From NCBI RefSeq assembly GCF_004795105.1, contig NZ_SSBL01000039.1, forward strand, positions 1 through 54,381: a DNA stretch of 54,381 bases. Reading direction: 5' to 3'. Position 1 is the first letter of the stretch. The number at the start of each line of letters is the position of its first letter. This DNA comes from Streptomyces sp. A0642. GTDB lineage: Bacteria > Actinomycetota > Actinomycetes > Streptomycetales > Streptomycetaceae. Shown here in pieces: positions 24,975-33,593 of this stretch. Below the pieces are notes generated by a model. The model saw only the letters and a list, made by a program, of their open reading frames with translations, was not told the DNA's origin and did not search any database. The translations under genes and the position numbers were made by a program.

Positions 24975-27440
24975 TTAGCGTGCGCCGCGTACGGCGTAGA
25001 TGTTGTGGATGTCCGTGCCGACGTACAACTCGTCCTGTTCGGCCCTGACCGTGAAGCCGCGGTTCTCCAGCAGTTCGACCAGGCGGCCGACCTCGCCGTC
25101 CGCGTCGTGAGCCTCCAGCACCATCTGCTGGATCTTCGGCCAGTCCTCGTCGGCGATACCGTCGATGACCTGACGCTCGCTCTTCTGCACGTCGATCTTG
25201 ATCAGGTCGATGCGCTCGATGCCCTGCTCGCGGATGACGGCACTGAGCGGGCGCAGCGTGGCGGTGAACTCGATCGCCTCGAAGCGGACGTCGATCAGCT
25301 CGTCGGAGGAGACCAGCTCGGCGACCTCGGCGTCGGCGTCGGCCTTCTGCTGGTTGGCGATGATCGTGCGCAGGTTGTGCTTCTCCTCCGCCTCGTCCGG
25401 GTGGAACGAGGACATGCCGGAGCTGCGCGGGTAGAAGGTGAAGTCCGCCTCGGCCTCGGTGTCGGAGATGCCTATGTTGAAGAGGTGGGCGTTGACGCCG
25501 TGCTCGGCCACGTTCTGGCTCAGCAGCTCGAACATCGGGGGCGCGGGTTCGAAGGTGAAGACGCGTACGTCCTTCGCCTCGTAGTGCGCGAAGAGGGTGA
25601 ACAGGCCGATGTTGCCGCCGACGTCCACCACGGTGGCGCCGTCCGGGAGGGAGATGCCGTTCTTTGCGTACGTACGGTGGTCGAAGATGTCCTCGTAGAA
25701 GTGGCGGGTCTCCGCCTCGTTCTGGTGGGAGACCGTGAGACCGTTCGGCAGGGTGAAGCGGGCCAGGGAGTTGCCGGTGTGCGAGGAGCCCCCCTCCGGG
25801 TGAGTCAGCTCGCCGCCCGCGCTCAGGGTGTCGATGGCGGTCGCCATCCGGGACAGGGTGGCCCACTCGTAGACCTGCCGCAGCGAGAGCTCCGTGCCGA
25901 AGGTCCGCTTGATGCGCAGGGCCAGGCGGGTGGCGAGCAGCGAGTTGCCGCCGACCTCGAAGAAGCTGACGTCGTGCGGGAGCTGGTCGGTCTTCAGCAG
26001 CCTGGCCCACAGGCCGTGCAGTTCCTGTTCGGTGGCGGTCGCGGTGGGGGCCCCGGTGTCCCGGGCGGCTGTCGTGGCGCCGTCGGCCACGATGTCCAGT
26101 TCGCAGGCGGGGAAGCCTGCCCAGTCGATGTCGGCGCCGGCGAGCCACAGCCTGCCCAGGGCCTTGAGTGCCACGGCCGAGTCGGAGTGGCTCTCCAGCG
26201 GGTGGCGCATGGAGGCGACGACGGTGGCCGCCGCGTTGCCGCGGGCGACGGTGGCCAGGCTGCTCAGCGTCTGGCCGGGTCCGGTCTCCAGCAGCAGGTC
26301 GGCGGCGCCCAGGGCGTTCAGCCCGTCGGCGAAGCGGACCGTGCTGACCAGGTGGCGGCCCCAGTAGCCGGGGTCCGTGGCCTCCTGGTCGGTGATGAGC
26401 CGGCCGCTGACGTTGGAGATGTACGGGATGCGGGGCGCGTTCAGAGTCAGGGTCCGCGCGAGCTCGGTCACCTCATCGGCGATGGGATCCATCATCGAGG
26501 AGTGGAAGGCGTGGGTGGACTGCACCCTGCGGTGGAGGACGCCCTGTTCCGTGAGGCCCTGCGCCAATGCCTCGACGGCGGGCACCGGCCCGGCCACCAC
26601 GCAGAACTCGGGGCCGTTGACGGCGGAGAGTGAGAGATCGGCGCCGAGCAGGGGGCGGACCTGCTCCTCCGGAAGCGTCACGGCGAGCATGGCGCCGTGC
26701 GGCAGTGTGTCGATGAGCGCGGCGCGGCGGGCCACCAGGGTCAGCGCGTCGTTCAGGGACAGCACGCCTGCGAGGGTCGCCGCGACGTACTCGCCGAGGC
26801 TGTAGCCGATCATGATCGAGGGCCGGGCCCCCCAGGACTCCCAGAGCCTGGCCAGGGCGTATTCGATGACGAAGAGCGCCGGCTGGGCGAAGCGGGTGGC
26901 GTTCAGCCTGCGCTCGTTCTCACTCTGCGGGGCCGTGTCGCGGCCGAGCATGCGGCGCAGGTCGACGGCCGGAGCGGTGCGTGTCGCGGGTGTCGGACCG
27001 GGGAAGACGACCTCGCGGATGTCCACGCCCAGTTCGGGGACGAGGGCATCGGCGCAGTTGTCGACAGCGGACCGGAACACCGGAAAGTCGCGGTACAGAT
27101 CGCGGCCCATGTCGAGGTAGTGGTCGCCGAGGCCGGGGAACATGAAGGCGACGGAGGCAGTGGTCCCGGCGGATGCCTTGGCGCCCAGTTCCGTCGCCCC
27201 GCCCTCACCGGCGAGCACGGCGCCGCGGTGGCCGCCTCCGCTGCCGAGGGTCCGGATCCGCACGGGTACGTCCTCGTGGGTCGGGGATGCCGTGTACCGG
27301 GCCGTGAGCCCGGCGAGTCCTGCGTCCAGGGACGTGCCGCTGGCACCGCTGACCAGGGCGAGATGCCACAGCACCGGCCCGTCGGACGGCGGATTCGTCC
27401 GGTTGTAGCTCTCCTCGGCTGTGATGGTCATGGGGCTCAT
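24975..27440 (-). CDS. Fused acyltransferase-ACP-FkbM-type methyltransferase
   Basis: 821 residues. ATG 27440 is chosen (AGGAG 4 nt upstream); ATG 27431 is an alternative. Domains: about 80 residues unassigned, AT (about 95-430: MFPGLGDHYLDMG, nucleophile in GYSLGEY near 218, HAFHS near 311), carrier domain (about 475-560, Ser near 499 in VGGNSLLATR), and a C-terminal FkbM-family methyltransferase (about 590-821: VVDVGGNIGLFTLF as SAM motif I, FEPAPPMFELL, and LIKIDVQKSE as a later motif). It heads the fkbK-J-I-H operon. Known methoxymalonyl operons use a free O-methyltransferase (FkbG); here the methyltransferase is covalently joined to a carrier and an AT, which could methylate and hand over the unit in cis. 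HAFH-type motif suggests a malonyl-like substrate. The arrangement, not the domains, is what is unusual. Confidence 0.9.
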   Translation of the reverse strand: MSPMTITAEESYNRTNPPSDGPVLWHLALVSGASGTSLDAGLAGLTARYTASPTHEDVPVRIRTLGSGGGHRGAVLAGEGGATELGAKASAGTTASVAFMFPGLGDHYLDMGRDLYRDFPVFRSAVDNCADALVPELGVDIREVVFPGPTPATRTAPAVDLRRMLGRDTAPQSENERRLNATRFAQPALFVIEYALARLWESWGARPSIMIGYSLGEYVAATLAGVLSLNDALTLVARRAALIDTLPHGAMLAVTLPEEQVRPLLGADLSLSAVNGPEFCVVAGPVPAVEALAQGLTEQGVLHRRVQSTHAFHSSMMDPIADEVTELARTLTLNAPRIPYISNVSGRLITDQEATDPGYWGRHLVSTVRFADGLNALGAADLLLETGPGQTLSSLATVARGNAAATVVASMRHPLESHSDSAVALKALGRLWLAGADIDWAGFPACELDIVADGATTAARDTGAPTATATEQELHGLWARLLKTDQLPHDVSFFEVGGNSLLATRLALRIKRTFGTELSLRQVYEWATLSRMATAIDTLSAGGELTHPEGGSSHTGNSLARFTLPNGLTVSHQNEAETRHFYEDIFDHRTYAKNGISLPDGATVVDVGGNIGLFTLFAHYEAKDVRVFTFEPAPPMFELLSQNVAEHGVNAHLFNIGISDTEAEADFTFYPRSSGMSSFHPDEAEEKHNLRTIIANQQKADADAEVAELVSSDELIDVRFEAIEFTATLRPLSAVIREQGIERIDLIKIDVQKSERQVIDGIADEDWPKIQQMVLEAHDADGEVGRLVELLENRGFTVRAEQDELYVGTDIHNIYAVRGAR

Positions 27441-27656
27441 GCCTCTCCTAGAGGTCTCTCGGACGGCCGGAAATAGAGTCGAGCACCCACTGCTGCCGCC
27501 CCGTTCCCCTGCGAGAAAGTCCGTCGCTGCAACTCTCACGGCGACGGCTAGAGCGGGGCCGGAGCAGCGGTGGACGCACCATCGGCCGAACATTCGGTGT
27601 GGACCGGGGACAGAAGCCCTGGCTGCTGAAGGGTGTTTTCGGTGCGAAGGGCCCGG
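27441..27656. promoter_or_regulatory. Intergenic promoter region of the extender-unit operon
   Basis: 216 bp without a credible gene, between the aromatase/cyclase stop and the AT-ACP-MT start. It must hold the promoter of the minus-strand extender operon and any terminator of the aromatic operon. A short palindrome CCGAA-CA-TTCGG lies at about 27587-27598. No convincing -10/-35 or long hairpin is visible. It marks the seam between the type I and type II gene sets. Confidence 0.45.
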
Positions 27657-28616
27657 TCACAGCACGCGGATCGCGGACTCCGCGTGGCGCTTGGCCAGGT
27701 TGAGGGTGGCCGTCGAGTTCCGGCCGAGCGCCTCGCGCACGAAGCGGCGGGCTTGAGCCAGGTCGGCGCCCTCACCGAGCACGCTCTCGATGGCCTCCTC
27801 GCGCAGCACCACACTGTGCTGGGAGATGACCGTCACGCCGGACTCGTCGGGCAGCACCGACCATTCACCGGTGTGCGCGTCCATCAGCGCGGGGGTGGTG
27901 GTCTGCTTGTAGACGATGCGGCCCGCCTGCGGGAAGCAGACTCGTACCGACTCCGTGGTGTGGGTCGAGCCGTCCGCGGTGCGGGTGTCCATCGCCATGA
28001 CCTGGACGCCTGGGGTGTCCTCCGTCAGCTCCAGGCGTGCCACGTGCGGAACGAGCTCCGGCCAGTCGCTCACCCGGTACAGAAAGTCGTAGACGAGCTC
28101 GGCCGGGCCCTTGACCCGTACGGCGTCCTCGAAGGACAGGACGAGTTCGTCGAGCCGGGGCCAGCGCTCGGCCAGGCGCTTGAGATGGTCCAGCTCCGCC
28201 ACCGAGTTGGTGTCGATCGCCCGCTCCACCCAGGCCACGTCCTCGGGGCGGTCACCGCTCACCGTGAAGTCGTGCAGCAGGGTCAGCACACTGGCGCCGC
28301 CCCGCCGCTCCTCGACGGTCCAGGTCCCGTTCATCGTCTCGACCGGGGCCTGCGGGTGCTGCTGGCGGAAGTCGATCCGCCGCGCCTGCGGGTTCTGCAC
28401 GCGCCGGGAGATCCACGACCGGACCTGCCCGTTGGCCGTGGCCCACATCCGCAGCCGTTCGTTCTGCCCGTCGAAGTCCAGGCGCTCCACATGGACGTTC
28501 GGCGGGAGGAACAGCGGCCACTGCACCGGGTTCGAGATCAGCCCGTAGGCGACTCCCGCCGGTGCGGCCACCTCGACCGAATGCGCTGTGCGGTACACAC
28601 GCTCACTGGACACCAC
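27657..28616 (-). CDS. Didomain aromatase/cyclase (START-like, ActVII type)
   Basis: 319 residues from GTG 28616 (GAGG 6 nt upstream). Two related START/polyketide-cyclase domains, about 5-150 and 160-315, each opening with a strand of the kind VEVAAPAGVAYGLISNPVQWP / LSFEDAVRVKGPAELVYDFLYRVSDWPELVP. Didomain ARO/CYCs close and aromatise the first ring of type II polyketides, many of them C9-reduced; the ketoreductase gene immediately upstream fits that reading. The ketoreductase stop lies 22 bp before this start, so it is last in the aromatic operon. First-ring regiochemistry cannot be read from the sequence. Confidence 0.92.
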   Translation of the reverse strand: MVSSERVYRTAHSVEVAAPAGVAYGLISNPVQWPLFLPPNVHVERLDFDGQNERLRMWATANGQVRSWISRRVQNPQARRIDFRQQHPQAPVETMNGTWTVEERRGGASVLTLLHDFTVSGDRPEDVAWVERAIDTNSVAELDHLKRLAERWPRLDELVLSFEDAVRVKGPAELVYDFLYRVSDWPELVPHVARLELTEDTPGVQVMAMDTRTADGSTHTTESVRVCFPQAGRIVYKQTTTPALMDAHTGEWSVLPDESGVTVISQHSVVLREEAIESVLGEGADLAQARRFVREALGRNSTATLNLAKRHAESAIRVL

Positions 28617-28638
28617 CCATCACCTCTTCCTCACAGAT

Positions 28639-29421
28639 TCAGAAATTGCCAAGTCCGCCACAGACGTTGAGCGCCTGCGCGGTGATCGATGCGGCGGACG
28701 CGGAGGCCAGATAGCCGACCAGTCCCGCGACCTCTTCCGGGGTGGAGTAGCGGCCGAGCGGAATCTTCGCCTCGAACTGCTCCTGCACGGCGTCCTCGGT
28801 GGTGTCCCAGGCCGCCGCGTACCCCTGGCGCACCCGCTGCGCCATCGGCGTCTCCACGTAGCCGGGGCAGACCGCGTTGACGGTGACGCCCGAGGGGGCC
28901 AGCTCCCTGCCCAGTGCCTTGGTGAAGCCGACGACCCCGTGTTTGGAGGCGCTGTACGGGGCGCCGAGCAGCACGCCCTGTTTGCCGGCCGTCGAGGCGA
29001 TGTTGATGATCCGCCCGTGGCCGGTGCCCGTGAGGCCGCCGTTCTTCAGCACTTCGCGCGTCACCAGGAACACGCTGTTGAGGTTGGTGTCGATGACGTC
29101 GTACCAGAGCTCGTCGACGATGTCGGCGGTCACGCCGCCGCCGCTGCGCCCGGCGTTGTTGACCAGCACGTCGACGCGTCCGTACGTCGCGACGGCGGCG
29201 CTCACGAGCGTGGCCACGGACTCCCTGGAGCGGACGTCGGCCGCCAGTCCGTCGGCGTCCAGGCCCTCGTCCCGGAGGTCCTCGACGGTCTGTTTGACGT
29301 CCGCTTCGGTGCGTGCGCACAGGAAGACGCGGTGCCCGGACCGGCCGAGCTGACGGGCCACCGCCAGTCCGATGCCGCTGGTGGCTCCTGTGATCAGGGC
29401 TACGGGGCCGTTGTCGGCCAT
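28639..29421 (-). CDS. Type II PKS ketoreductase (ActIII-like SDR)
   Basis: 260 residues from ATG 29421, only 2 bp after the stop of the FAD hydroxylase, so coupled. SDR motifs: TGATSGIGLAVA (cofactor loop), NNAGRSGGG, catalytic Ser in INIASTAGKQG and YSASK for Tyr/Lys, then CPGYVETPMA; the C-terminus ALNVCGGLGNF is close to the actinorhodin-type C9 ketoreductases. It should reduce one carbonyl of the nascent poly-beta-keto chain before first-ring closure by the adjacent aromatase/cyclase. Confidence 0.94.
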   Translation of the reverse strand: MADNGPVALITGATSGIGLAVARQLGRSGHRVFLCARTEADVKQTVEDLRDEGLDADGLAADVRSRESVATLVSAAVATYGRVDVLVNNAGRSGGGVTADIVDELWYDVIDTNLNSVFLVTREVLKNGGLTGTGHGRIINIASTAGKQGVLLGAPYSASKHGVVGFTKALGRELAPSGVTVNAVCPGYVETPMAQRVRQGYAAAWDTTEDAVQEQFEAKIPLGRYSTPEEVAGLVGYLASASAASITAQALNVCGGLGNF

Positions 29422-29423
29422 GG

Positions 29424-31133
29424 TCAGTGCTCCTTCAGCCGGTGGGTGGGGGCGGGGAGGACGAGTCCCGGTTCGGAGCGGGCCGCTTCGGCGAGCAGCT
29501 GGGCCGGCCGCAGCGGGGCGAGCGCCCGGCGCAGGGCGGCCCGGGTCAGGGCGCCGGCCCGCGCGGCGGTGTAGCCGTCGGGGCGCACCAGCAGCCAGTT
29601 GCCCGGCGACAGGCCGAGTGCCGCGCGCAGCCGTCCGTCCGGGTCGGCGAGCGGGGCGGGCCCGTCGGGGCCGGTGCCGCCGACGGTGCGCACCGACAGC
29701 CACTCGGAGTACTGGGCGGCAGCCGTGACGGCCACGCCGACCGGTACGTCCCCGGGGCCGGTGCCGCCCGCGGCGAGCAGCAGGGACCAGCGGGGGTCGC
29801 GGAGTTCGGCGCGCAGTCCTGCGCAGCCGGGGTCGTGCGGATCGTGGACCTGGGCCCGGACGACCCGCTCGCCGGGCCCGGGCCCCGGGGCGGGTCCGGC
29901 GCCGGACCTGCGGCGGGGGGCGTCGCCGGTGGTCAGGGGCGAATCGCCGTAGCCGATGCGCAGCCCGGACATGCCGCCGAGCACCTTGCGCTGAACGGCC
30001 CGGCGCAACGGGGTCACGTTCCGTACGAAGGTGAAGACGACGGGCAGCGCCACCGAGGCGAGCGCGTTCTTGAGCTGGACGAGGAAGGTCGCGGCCCGGG
30101 TGGAGCCGAGCAGCGCCCGGCCGATCGGCATCCGCTCCTGGCTGTAGGTGTCCAGGAGTTCGGGGCCCGCGTGGCCGTGCTCGACCATGGCCACCTTCCA
30201 GCCGAGGTTGTATGCCTCCTGGATGCCGGTGTTCATGCCCTGTCCGGAGGCGGGGCTGTGCACATGCGCGGCGTCCCCGGCGACGAGGACGCGGCCCTCG
30301 CGCATCCGCTCCACCATCCGCTGCTGGAAGGTGAAGACCGAGGTCCACTCGCTCTTCCCGACCCGGACCCGCTGGCCGAGCCCGGCCGACAGCTTCTCGG
30401 TCAGCCGCTCCTCGACGGGGCGCGGGCCGGTGCCCCGCCCGGTGGGTGCGGTGTCCAGCAGCCGCCAGTGGCCCTCCCGGGCGTAGGGCACCATCATCAG
30501 CGCCTGTCCGCCGGTGTGGGCCCAGTAGATGGTGTCGGGCGGCAGGTCGGTGGTGACCGGTGCGTCGGCGAGCATCCAGGTCTCACCGGCCCCGCCGAGG
30601 AGTTCGAGCCCGAGCAGTTTGCGTACGGTGCTGTGGCCTCCGTCGCACCCCACGAGCCAGGACGTCTCGGCGGTCTCCTCGGTGCCGTCCGGCCCGCTCA
30701 GGGTCACCCGCACCGCATCGTCGTCCTGCTCGAAGCCGGTGAGGCGCACCCCCCACTCGACTTCGACGCCCAGGCGGGCCACGGCCTCGCGCAGCACCTG
30801 TTCGGTGTCGGTCTGCGCGATGACGAGGGTGTAGGGGTAGGAGGTCGGCATCGTGGCGTAGTCGGCCTCCAGCCGCACCAGCCGGCGCCCTTGGGCGTAC
30901 ATGGTGAACGCGCGGTTGCGGCGGCCCCGTAGGAGCATGTCGTCGACGATGCCCATCTGGTCGTACGTCTCCAGGGTGCGCGGGTGCGTGGCCACGGCCC
31001 TGCTGGTGGGGGCGGGGCCGGCGGCGGCGTCGACGAGCCGTACGCGCAGTCCTCTGCGGGCCAGTTCATGAGCGACGGTCAGGCCGACGGGTCCGGCGCC
31101 CGCGACGATCGCGTCCGGCCGGGCGGCACTCAT
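29424..31133 (-). CDS. FAD-dependent aromatic polyketide hydroxylase
   Basis: 569 residues. Group A flavoprotein monooxygenase: VAGAGPVGLTVAHELARRG (ADP loop), VGCDGGHSTVRKLLG (DG motif) and VLVAGDAAHVHSPASGQGMNTGIQEA (GD motif), followed by a thioredoxin-like C-terminal domain typical of the PgaE/RdmE/MtmO-style enzymes of aromatic polyketide clusters. Likely hydroxylates or Baeyer-Villiger-oxidises the cyclised aromatic core using NAD(P)H. Its ATG overlaps the TGA of a 33-codon small ORF by 4 bp, and its stop is 2 bp from the ketoreductase start, so these genes are co-translated. Confidence 0.94.
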   Translation of the reverse strand: MSAARPDAIVAGAGPVGLTVAHELARRGLRVRLVDAAAGPAPTSRAVATHPRTLETYDQMGIVDDMLLRGRRNRAFTMYAQGRRLVRLEADYATMPTSYPYTLVIAQTDTEQVLREAVARLGVEVEWGVRLTGFEQDDDAVRVTLSGPDGTEETAETSWLVGCDGGHSTVRKLLGLELLGGAGETWMLADAPVTTDLPPDTIYWAHTGGQALMMVPYAREGHWRLLDTAPTGRGTGPRPVEERLTEKLSAGLGQRVRVGKSEWTSVFTFQQRMVERMREGRVLVAGDAAHVHSPASGQGMNTGIQEAYNLGWKVAMVEHGHAGPELLDTYSQERMPIGRALLGSTRAATFLVQLKNALASVALPVVFTFVRNVTPLRRAVQRKVLGGMSGLRIGYGDSPLTTGDAPRRRSGAGPAPGPGPGERVVRAQVHDPHDPGCAGLRAELRDPRWSLLLAAGGTGPGDVPVGVAVTAAAQYSEWLSVRTVGGTGPDGPAPLADPDGRLRAALGLSPGNWLLVRPDGYTAARAGALTRAALRRALAPLRPAQLLAEAARSEPGLVLPAPTHRLKEH

Positions 31134-31231
31134 GCGCGCTCCTGGGGCATCGCCTGCGGCGCGTGGCCCGTGCCGGTGCGGGAGGCGCCGGGGGCGCCGT
31201 GCACGGCCGGCCTGTTGACGAAGGTCACCAT
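31130..31231 (-). CDS. Small ORF (33 aa) translationally coupled to the FAD hydroxylase
   Basis: ATG 31231 has a textbook ribosome site (CCAGGAG, 6-nt spacing) and the frame ends in TGA overlapping the hydroxylase ATG (ATGA at 31130-31133). The hydroxylase itself has no better ribosome site, because the sequence before its ATG is inside this frame. The peptide starts MVTFVNRPAVHG, is rich in Ala, Gly, Pro and Arg, and has no membrane segment. It could be a leader that sets hydroxylase translation by coupling, a small functional peptide, or a remnant. I do not recognise it. Confidence 0.5.
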   Translation of the reverse strand: MVTFVNRPAVHGAPGASRTGTGHAPQAMPQERA

Positions 31232-31266
31232 GGTCTGCTCCTGGTGGTGGGGGCGGATGCGGGCGT

Positions 31267-32886
31267 TCATGCGGCGGTGCGGTTCTTCAACCGCTGCCGC
31301 AGTGCGCGTCGTTCGGGCTTTCCGGTGGGGGTGCGGGGCACCGCGTCCAGCGCCTCGGTCAGGCGGATCCGTTCGAAGTCCGCGAGCCTTTCGTTGGCGC
31401 GTTCGATGACCGATGCCAGGACGTCCGCTCCCGGGGCCCGCCCGGATCCCCCGGGTCCTGGCGCGGCTCCGGCGTACGCGCCCCCGGGGTTCTCACGCAG
31501 GACGATTCCGGCCCAGACGAGACCGCCGTGCACCGCGTCGGGCCAGTCCACGACGATGCAGTCGGCGACCCGGGGGTCCTCGCCGATGACCCGTTCGATC
31601 CGGCTCGGCGAGACGATCTCGTTGTCGTACTTGAAGATGTCGTCGAGCCGGTCCACCAGGCGCAGCTCTCCGTCGTCGTCGAGGTAGCCGACGTCGCCGG
31701 TGGAGAACCAGCCGTCCTCGTCGATCCGGGAGGGCTGTGCGTCCGTGAGGTATCCGGCCATCAGCTGCGGGCCTTTGACCTGTACCTCTCCGGTGGACCA
31801 GACCTCGACCGGGGTGCGGGTGTCCACGTCGACAAGTCGGCACTCGGTCCCGGGGACGGTCCCGCCGACCTCACCCGTCCGGTAGCGCCCGGGCCGCTGG
31901 CAGTGCGTGAGCGGGGAGGTCTCGGCCATGCCGTAGCCCTGGATGACGGGGACGCCGAGCCGGTCGCGCAGGGCGCGCGCCGCTTCGGGCCGCAGCCCGG
32001 AGCCGCCGGAGAGCACGGCCGTCAGCCGGGCGCCGCCGGGCGGGGGGCCCGAGGCGGCGGCCAGCCGCTCGTCGACGGCCAGGCGGTGCAGCCTGGCGGG
32101 CAGTCCGTAGTAGTGGGTGGCGCCGGCCGAGGCGGCCGAGGCGAGCGAGGCGAACGGGTCGGGGTCCTGGCACAGCACCTGGCACGCCCCGGCGTACACC
32201 GCGGAGTTGAGGTGCATGACGTGGTAGAGCGGCAGATGGTTGAGGGTGACGGAGGCCGGGTCCAGGCGGTGGGCGAGGGCGGTCTGCTTGGCGTTGGCGA
32301 CCATGTTGCGGTGGGTCAGCAGGACGCCCTTGGGGGGTCCGGTGCTGCCGGTGGTGAACTGGATGCAGGCGATCGAGCCCGGGTCGCAGGGGCTGTGTCC
32401 GCGGGTGTGCGGGGCCGACTCCAGTTCCAGGTGGAGGGAGAGGGTGTCGCCCGGTGTCACCCCGTCCGGTGCGTCGGTCACCACGATCGTGCGGAGCCGG
32501 GGCAGCACGCCGCGCAGCTTGGTGAGCAGCTCGGCGGTGGCCGCGGGGACGAACGCCACCTCCACCCCGGCGGTGGCGAAGACGTGCCGCAGCCCGTCCT
32601 CCCCCATCAGCGGGTTGACCAGCACCGCCGTCGCACCGCTGCGGACGGTGCCGTAGTAGGTGGCGGCGAAGACGGGGTCGAGGACATGGGCGACGCCGGT
32701 ACGTACACCGCTCCGGCCCCCGTTCTGCCGCCGCAGCCAGGAGGCGAGGCGATCGGTCAGCAGGTCCAGCTCGCCGAATCCGAGGGCTGTGTCCGTGGTC
32801 CGCACGGCGATGCCGTCGGGGTCGCGCACGGCCGCCCTGCGCAGCAGGCCGTCCAGCGGAAGATCCGGAAAGACAAAGTTCGGCAT
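31267..32886 (-). CDS. Acyl-CoA/acyl-ACP ligase (ANL superfamily)
   Basis: 539 residues from ATG 32886. Adenylate-forming enzyme: phosphate loop FTTGSTGPPKGVLLTH, A5-like GYGMAETSPLTH, DGWFSTGDVGYLDDDGELRLVDRLDDIFKY, and the C-terminal catalytic Lys in TPTGKPERRAL. It activates a carboxylic acid as CoA or ACP thioester; in this context either a starter acid for the KSIII / minimal PKS or for the N-terminal ACP of the type I PKS (inference). It is first in the minus-strand aromatic operon, divergent from the SnoaL-like genes. Substrate not predictable by eye. Confidence 0.9.
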   Translation of the reverse strand: MPNFVFPDLPLDGLLRRAAVRDPDGIAVRTTDTALGFGELDLLTDRLASWLRRQNGGRSGVRTGVAHVLDPVFAATYYGTVRSGATAVLVNPLMGEDGLRHVFATAGVEVAFVPAATAELLTKLRGVLPRLRTIVVTDAPDGVTPGDTLSLHLELESAPHTRGHSPCDPGSIACIQFTTGSTGPPKGVLLTHRNMVANAKQTALAHRLDPASVTLNHLPLYHVMHLNSAVYAGACQVLCQDPDPFASLASAASAGATHYYGLPARLHRLAVDERLAAASGPPPGGARLTAVLSGGSGLRPEAARALRDRLGVPVIQGYGMAETSPLTHCQRPGRYRTGEVGGTVPGTECRLVDVDTRTPVEVWSTGEVQVKGPQLMAGYLTDAQPSRIDEDGWFSTGDVGYLDDDGELRLVDRLDDIFKYDNEIVSPSRIERVIGEDPRVADCIVVDWPDAVHGGLVWAGIVLRENPGGAYAGAAPGPGGSGRAPGADVLASVIERANERLADFERIRLTEALDAVPRTPTGKPERRALRQRLKNRTAA

Positions 32887-33032
32887 GCTCGTTCTCCTCC
32901 GGCTGGTCGGGGCGCGGCCGTTTCACAGGCTGCGGTTCACACGTTCGACCAGGGCACTTGAGGAGTCTTCGAAGGGCGCTCGATCTGTGCCACAGAAAGT
33001 GTCCGTATCCGATGCAACGGAGGGCCGGTCAC
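32887..33032. promoter_or_regulatory. Divergent promoter with 11-bp-phased TCGA repeats (candidate SARP site)
   Basis: 146-bp region between the acyl-CoA ligase (minus) and first SnoaL-like gene (plus). TCGA cores begin at 32945, 32969 and 32980; the last two are exactly 11 bp apart, the period of SARP heptamer repeats (ActII-ORF4 and DnrI sites contain TCGAG-type heptamers). A GGAGG ribosome site lies 9 nt before ATG 33033. The match to a heptamer consensus is only partial (TCGAAGG and TCGATCT). Confidence 0.45.
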
Positions 33033-33536
33033 ATGACCACCGAGACACTCAGCCGCACCCGAACCGCCACACCCGACACCGCAGCCGTCTTCGAGGCACC
33101 CGCCGAGGTGCTCGCCGGAGCGGAGTTCGGCGTCCTGTACGCGCAGATCCAGCAGTTCTACGGACGCCAGATGCAGTTGTTCGACCAGCACGACGCCGAG
33201 CGCTGGGCGGGAACCTTCACCGAGGACGCCGTCTTCGACGTACCGACCCTGGCCGAGCCGGTGCGCGGCCGCGTCGCGCTGGCGTCGAGCGTGCGGCGCA
33301 ACCAGGCCCAGCAGGCCCGCAGCGGGGAGCAGTTCAGGCACTGGATCGGCATGATCGATCTGCGTCCGCAGGCCGGCGGGACGCTGCACACCCGCTGCTA
33401 CGCGCTGGTGTACGTGACACCCGGCCAGGGCGGATCCGCGGTGCACCGGGTCTGTGTCATGGAGGACGTGCTCGTCCGCTCGCGGGGCAAATGGCGCGTC
33501 CGTCACCGTGTCGTGACCCGTGACGACCTCGGCTGA
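33033..33536 (+). CDS. SnoaL-like (NTF2-fold) polyketide tailoring protein 1
   Basis: 167 residues from ATG 33033 (GGAGG, 9-nt spacing). NTF2/SnoaL-like small-subunit fold: IQQFYGRQMQLFDQHDAERWAGTFTEDAVFDVPTLAEPVRGR, then a long strand with HWIGMIDLRPQAGGTLHTRCYALVYV. The family contains polyketide cyclases (SnoaL), hydroxylase partners and ring-hydroxylating-dioxygenase beta-like subunits. A related gene follows 57 bp downstream, suggesting a pair acting together on the aromatic core. The N-terminal 30 residues are extra and unstructured-looking. Confidence 0.85.
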   Translation: MTTETLSRTRTATPDTAAVFEAPAEVLAGAEFGVLYAQIQQFYGRQMQLFDQHDAERWAGTFTEDAVFDVPTLAEPVRGRVALASSVRRNQAQQARSGEQFRHWIGMIDLRPQAGGTLHTRCYALVYVTPGQGGSAVHRVCVMEDVLVRSRGKWRVRHRVVTRDDLG

Positions 33537-33593
33537 GAGGTGTCACATCCCACCGGCAGCCGGCCACGACGGCCTTGAGACCAGGAGACGCAC

